Below are positions 6,362 to 8,182 of a stretch of 8,182 nucleotides of DNA, one piece after another. The position numbers were made by a program, and so were the translations under genes. Within the stretch, counting starts at the first letter, position 1, and each line of letters starts with the position of its first letter. The DNA is from DATKLX01 sp035542155 (GTDB lineage Bacteria > Chloroflexota > Anaerolineae > Anaerolineales > Anaerolineaceae): the NCBI GenBank assembly GCA_035542155.1, contig DATKLX010000011.1:1-8182 (forward strand). The letters run 5' to 3'. Below the pieces are notes generated by a model, which saw only the letters and a program-made list of their open reading frames with translations, was not told where the DNA came from and made no database searches.

Positions 6362-6402
6362 CAGGAAAAGAGACGCCATTACCATAAGCGTCTCTTTTCC
6401 TG
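6362..6402 (+). terminator. Hairpin terminator after the DUF2892 gene
   Basis: A 15-bp perfect stem (CAGGAAAAGAGACGC pairing with GCGTCTCTTTTCCTG) encloses an 11-nt loop. A broken T-rich stretch (TAACTTTTCTGAACCTTTTT) follows. It separates the DUF2892 gene from the OsmC gene, so the latter either has its own promoter or depends on readthrough. Confidence 0.75.
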
Positions 6403-6459
6403 TAACTTTTCTGAACCTTTTTCATCCAAACGAGTATCACAGACCTCAAGGAGCATGAT

Positions 6460-6870
6460 ATGGAAATGGCGATTGATTTTCCTGGTGGCGCCAGGGTAGA
6501 TGCGCACTTTGGCGGCTTCACAGTCTCGACCGACCAGCCGCCCGCGGGGGGCGGCGAAGGTTCGGCGCCTACTCCATTTTCTCTTTTTCTGGCCTCAATC
6601 GGCACCTGCGCCGGGATTTATGTGTTGGGTTTTTGCCGCCAGCGCGGCCTGCCGACCGAAGGGATCCAGATCAAGGAGACCGTCCACAAGAACCCCGCGA
6701 CTGGTATGGTCGAGAAGATCGACCTGACCATCCAGGTCCCGCCAACTTTCCCGGAAAAATACTACGATTCCCTTATCCGCTCGGCGCAGCTGTGTGCAGT
6801 GAAAAAACACCTGGAAAATCCCCCACAGTTTGAGATCTCCACCCAGGTAGGAGAGGCAAGCCTGGACTGA
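6460..6870 (+). CDS. OsmC-like thiol peroxidase family protein
   Basis: This 136-residue protein has the OsmC/YhfA fold. GGEGSAPTPFSLFLASIGTC is followed by AGIYVLGFCRQRGL (about 32-63), and a second cysteine lies in SAQLCAVKKHLENPP. The two family cysteines would be C50 and C112; C59 is extra. OsmC/Ohr relatives reduce organic hydroperoxides with a cysteine pair, while the YhfA-like branch has no settled function. The start at ATG 6460 has AAGGAG at 6448-6453, 6 nt away; the out-of-frame ATG at 6455 is not used. It follows the DUF2892 gene but lies beyond a terminator. Its leader holds only half of the palindrome seen upstream of that gene (TCACAGA, 6437-6443), so shared control is uncertain. 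OsmC-like genes near rhodanese and DUF2892 genes suggest handling of reactive sulfur or peroxides. Confidence 0.88.
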   Translation: MEMAIDFPGGARVDAHFGGFTVSTDQPPAGGGEGSAPTPFSLFLASIGTCAGIYVLGFCRQRGLPTEGIQIKETVHKNPATGMVEKIDLTIQVPPTFPEKYYDSLIRSAQLCAVKKHLENPPQFEISTQVGEASLD

Positions 6871-6907
6871 TTGGTCTCTCCCAATCGATTTCATTCTTCG
6901 CCTGGAT

Positions 6908-6957
6908 AACGCGATCCCCCTTATCGAATATGAGAATTCGACAAGGGGGATCGCGTT
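6908..6957. terminator. Long hairpin terminator after the OsmC gene
   Basis: A 15-bp stem (AACGCGATCCCCCTT with AAGGGGGATCGCGTT) continues after one mismatch (6923 A, 6942 C) into a 6-bp stem TCGAAT/ATTCGA with loop ATGAGA. It lies between the OsmC gene and the oppositely oriented small broken gene, so it could serve both. The T-run after it is short (GTTT). Confidence 0.8.
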
Positions 6958-6997
6958 TCAAGCTGGAGTTGATGTGTTATTTACTCAGCTGGAAACC

Positions 6998-7223
6998 TTA
7001 GCAGCCATCGTTGCCTCGACTACCACCCAAGATGACGGCCGTGTCCGGTCCAGGGCCAACAATGTAGTTGGGGTCGCGCACCAAATTGTAGAGAACTGCG
7101 GTTGGGATTGAGACAAAGGTGAGCAGGTAGAATAGCCCCCGTCAGCGAGATATTTCTGGATGTCGTCATGGATTTCCGGACCATATCCGGGGTGCGAGCA
7201 TTTTCGTAGACATTCTCTTTCAT
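6998..7223 (-). pseudogene. Small peptide gene with two apparent 1-base deletions
   Basis: ATG 7223 has AAGGAG (+ strand 7231-7236) 7 nt upstream. The first frame reads MKENVYENARTPDMVRKS, then loses sense; adding one base near 7170 gives HDDIQKYLADGG; adding one base in the 5-G run (C run 7136-7140 on +) gives LFYLLTFVSIPTAVLYNLVR, then DPNYIVGPGPDTAVILGG, then SRGNDGC and TAA at 7000-6998. The restored product is 75 residues: a charged N terminus, one hydrophobic segment (about 31-48), and a Gly-rich tail ending in Cys. I do not recognise the family. Both changes are in or next to homopolymers, so sequencing error or recent decay are both possible. Without repair, the frame from 7223 runs only to a stop at about 7020. 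The form (short, hydrophobic core, distinctive Cys-terminal tail) could be a membrane peptide, a signalling peptide or a modified-peptide precursor, but no modifying enzyme is next to it. Confidence 0.55.
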
Positions 7224-7271
7224 TTTTTCACTCCTTATTGCGAAAGGTGTTCATAAATGCTTTTTTTGCCG

Positions 7272-7277
7272 TATAAT
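7272..7277 (+). promoter_or_regulatory. Possible -10 element before the integrase remnant
   Basis: This is a consensus TATAAT in an AT-rich stretch about 45 nt before ATG 7320. The candidate -35 TGTTCA (7248-7253, 18-bp spacing) is weak. It may be a relic promoter of the decayed integrase, or chance in AT-rich DNA. Confidence 0.3.
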
Positions 7278-7319
7278 TAATTAGAACAACTGTTTCTGGA
7301 TAGTCGCTAACAGGTAGGC

Positions 7320-8015
7320 ATGCTTGGGCAAAAGACGGGCGAAAGGTGAAGGGGGTCTGTTTTACTCATAAAAGGAAAATACATGGATTGCCGAAATAAA
7401 CCTTCCGGATGGGACAAGTAAAAGGAAACGCTCCAAACGCCAGCAGGTTGCCAAAGATTGGCTCCTTACCCAGCGACAGGCTTTAAGAACTTAAGTTATG
7501 CTGTTCGTTGGAATCTGGTGGCCCGCAATGTATCCGACCTGGTTGATGAACCTGCTTACCATCGGATTCCCGTTGAGCCATTAACAGTTGAACAGGTCAA
7601 TATCCTTCTGGATGCTGTATCCAACCACCCATACTTCCCTCTCTATGTGGCAACTTGTTACCTGGGATTAAGGCAAGGAGAGGTTCTGGGAATCCATGTT
7701 GAGGGATTGGATAGAAACCATGGACTCATCTTTACTACCAGAAGCGGAAAACCCATCGGGCCTCGTAACTTAGTCAGACATTTTAAATCAGTTCTGAAAA
7801 AAGCTGGATTACCTGATGTCCGGTTTCATGACCTCCGCCACACCACAGCCAGTTTACACATTCAGTCTGGGGCGCATCCCAAAGAATTGCAGAACGCTAT
7901 GCGGCATAGTTCTTGGAATCTCAGTATGGATACCTATGGCCACCTGATGCCTGGAATGGCCAATGATGCAGCGGGTAGGTTGAATAAACTACTGGGTAGG
8001 GATGCAAAACCGTAG
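7320..8015 (+). pseudogene. Decayed tyrosine recombinase (phage-type integrase)
   Basis: Pieces of one integrase lie in several frames. ATG 7320 gives MLGQKTGER then a stop (TGA 7347). A piece at about 7372-7494 reads NTWIAEINLPDGTSK, then RKRSKRQQVAKDWLLTQRQA, the usual N-terminal arm-binding domain. The longest piece (about 7479-8015) begins within LSYAVRWNLVARNVSDLV and holds the catalytic domain: Arg in GLRQGE, H-D-L-R-H (His and second Arg), H-S-S-W, and the nucleophile Tyr in DTYGH. Most of the core-binding domain (roughly 100 residues by family comparison) is missing between the second and third pieces. About 60-70 residues, including the beta-hairpin lysine region, are missing near 7710-7725, where EGLDRN runs straight into HGLIFTT. 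The TTG at 7458 is not a credible start. The gene cannot make a working recombinase. The surroundings are more AT-rich than the rest of the window, as expected for acquired DNA. Confidence 0.85.
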
Positions 8016-8032
8016 TCTATACCGTAGTCTAT
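8009..8032. repeat. Tandem duplication of 12 bp
   Basis: ACCGTAGTCTAT occurs twice head to tail (8009-8020 and 8021-8032). The first copy contains the integrase remnant's TAG stop. It may be a replication slippage product or part of a recombination site. Confidence 0.8.
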
Positions 8033-8050
8033 AGAATTAAACTAGTTTGC

Positions 8051-8114
8051 GGTGCAAAACTCTGGTTTTAGCCTGGTAGAAGCGACTGAAGCGACTTTCG
8101 GGCTGTTTTGCACC
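8051..8114. repeat. Inverted repeat of 10 bp with internal 9-bp tandem repeat
   Basis: GGTGCAAAAC (8051-8060) is matched by GTTTTGCACC (8105-8114). A near copy, GATGCAAAAC, lies in direct orientation at 8001-8010, exactly 50 bp before the first. Between the arms, GAAGCGACT is tandemly doubled (8079-8096). Such spacing downstream of an integrase gene resembles arm-type or attachment-region sites, but no identical element border is visible in the window. Confidence 0.5.
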
Positions 8115-8182
8115 AAGCTATCCTTCAATATTTGAGCGCTCGTTCTTTAACAAACGAATACCTCCCATTTCTCTTTATGCCC
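8115..8182. other. Right-end non-coding tail
   Basis: I see no gene here. There is one 8-bp palindrome (GAGCGCTC, 8134-8141) in otherwise AT-rich sequence running to the window edge. Confidence 0.4.

Noticed and set aside
7458..7460. TTG 7458 as the start of a 185-residue integrase gene
   Set aside because: The first residues are the wrong-frame reading of the integrase's own N-terminal domain, so the true homology to this frame begins only at about 7480.
1..8182. CRISPR array, tRNA, rRNA or riboswitch
   Set aside because: There are no regularly spaced repeats of CRISPR size, and I recognised no cloverleaf or conserved aptamer core by eye; small RNAs cannot be excluded without a covariance search.

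Overview
The window is bacterial, gene-dense and mostly GC-rich, with a more AT-rich, decayed right end (about 7000-8182). Its gene content (a LipS1/LipS2-type lipoyl assembly operon, a Crp/Fnr regulator beside rhodanese, DUF2892 and OsmC genes, and an integrase remnant) fits a Chloroflexota (Anaerolineae-like) genome. That placement is an inference from gene content and style, not a measured phylogeny.

Region 1 (1-4218, all + strand) is one tightly packed operon: the 3' part of a lipoate-protein ligase running in from the left edge, two radical SAM proteins of the LipS2/LipS1 type, a second lipoate ligase-fold protein, and a small CBS-domain protein. Junctions are an 8-nt overlap, a 24-nt gap, a 17-nt gap (or a GTGA overlap) and an ATGA overlap. 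A 14-bp hairpin with A/T flanks ends the operon. Together the genes could attach octanoate or lipoate to carrier proteins and insert the two sulfurs, replacing classical LipB/LipA. The second ligase has Arg where the family has its key Lys, and the second CBS domain has lost its ligand-binding end.

Region 2 (4219-6960) looks like a sulfur/redox stress neighbourhood: a membrane-anchored single-domain rhodanese (- strand), a SnoaL-like protein, a Crp/Fnr-family regulator, a small DUF2892 membrane protein and an OsmC-like protein. A perfect 19-bp palindrome overlaps the regulator's stop codon and lies at about -41 from the predicted start of the DUF2892 transcript, the position expected of a class II activator site. 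The rhodanese plus DUF2892 pair resembles E. coli YgaP split into two proteins. Strong hairpin terminators follow DUF2892 and OsmC.

Region 3 (6961-8182) holds broken genes. On the - strand is a small gene with a good ribosome binding site, interrupted by two apparent one-base deletions; reading through them gives a 75-residue peptide with one hydrophobic segment and a Gly-rich tail ending in Cys. On the + strand is a tyrosine recombinase (integrase) remnant with frameshifts and two internal deletions, followed by short tandem and inverted repeats that may be remains of an attachment region. No RNA gene or CRISPR array was seen.
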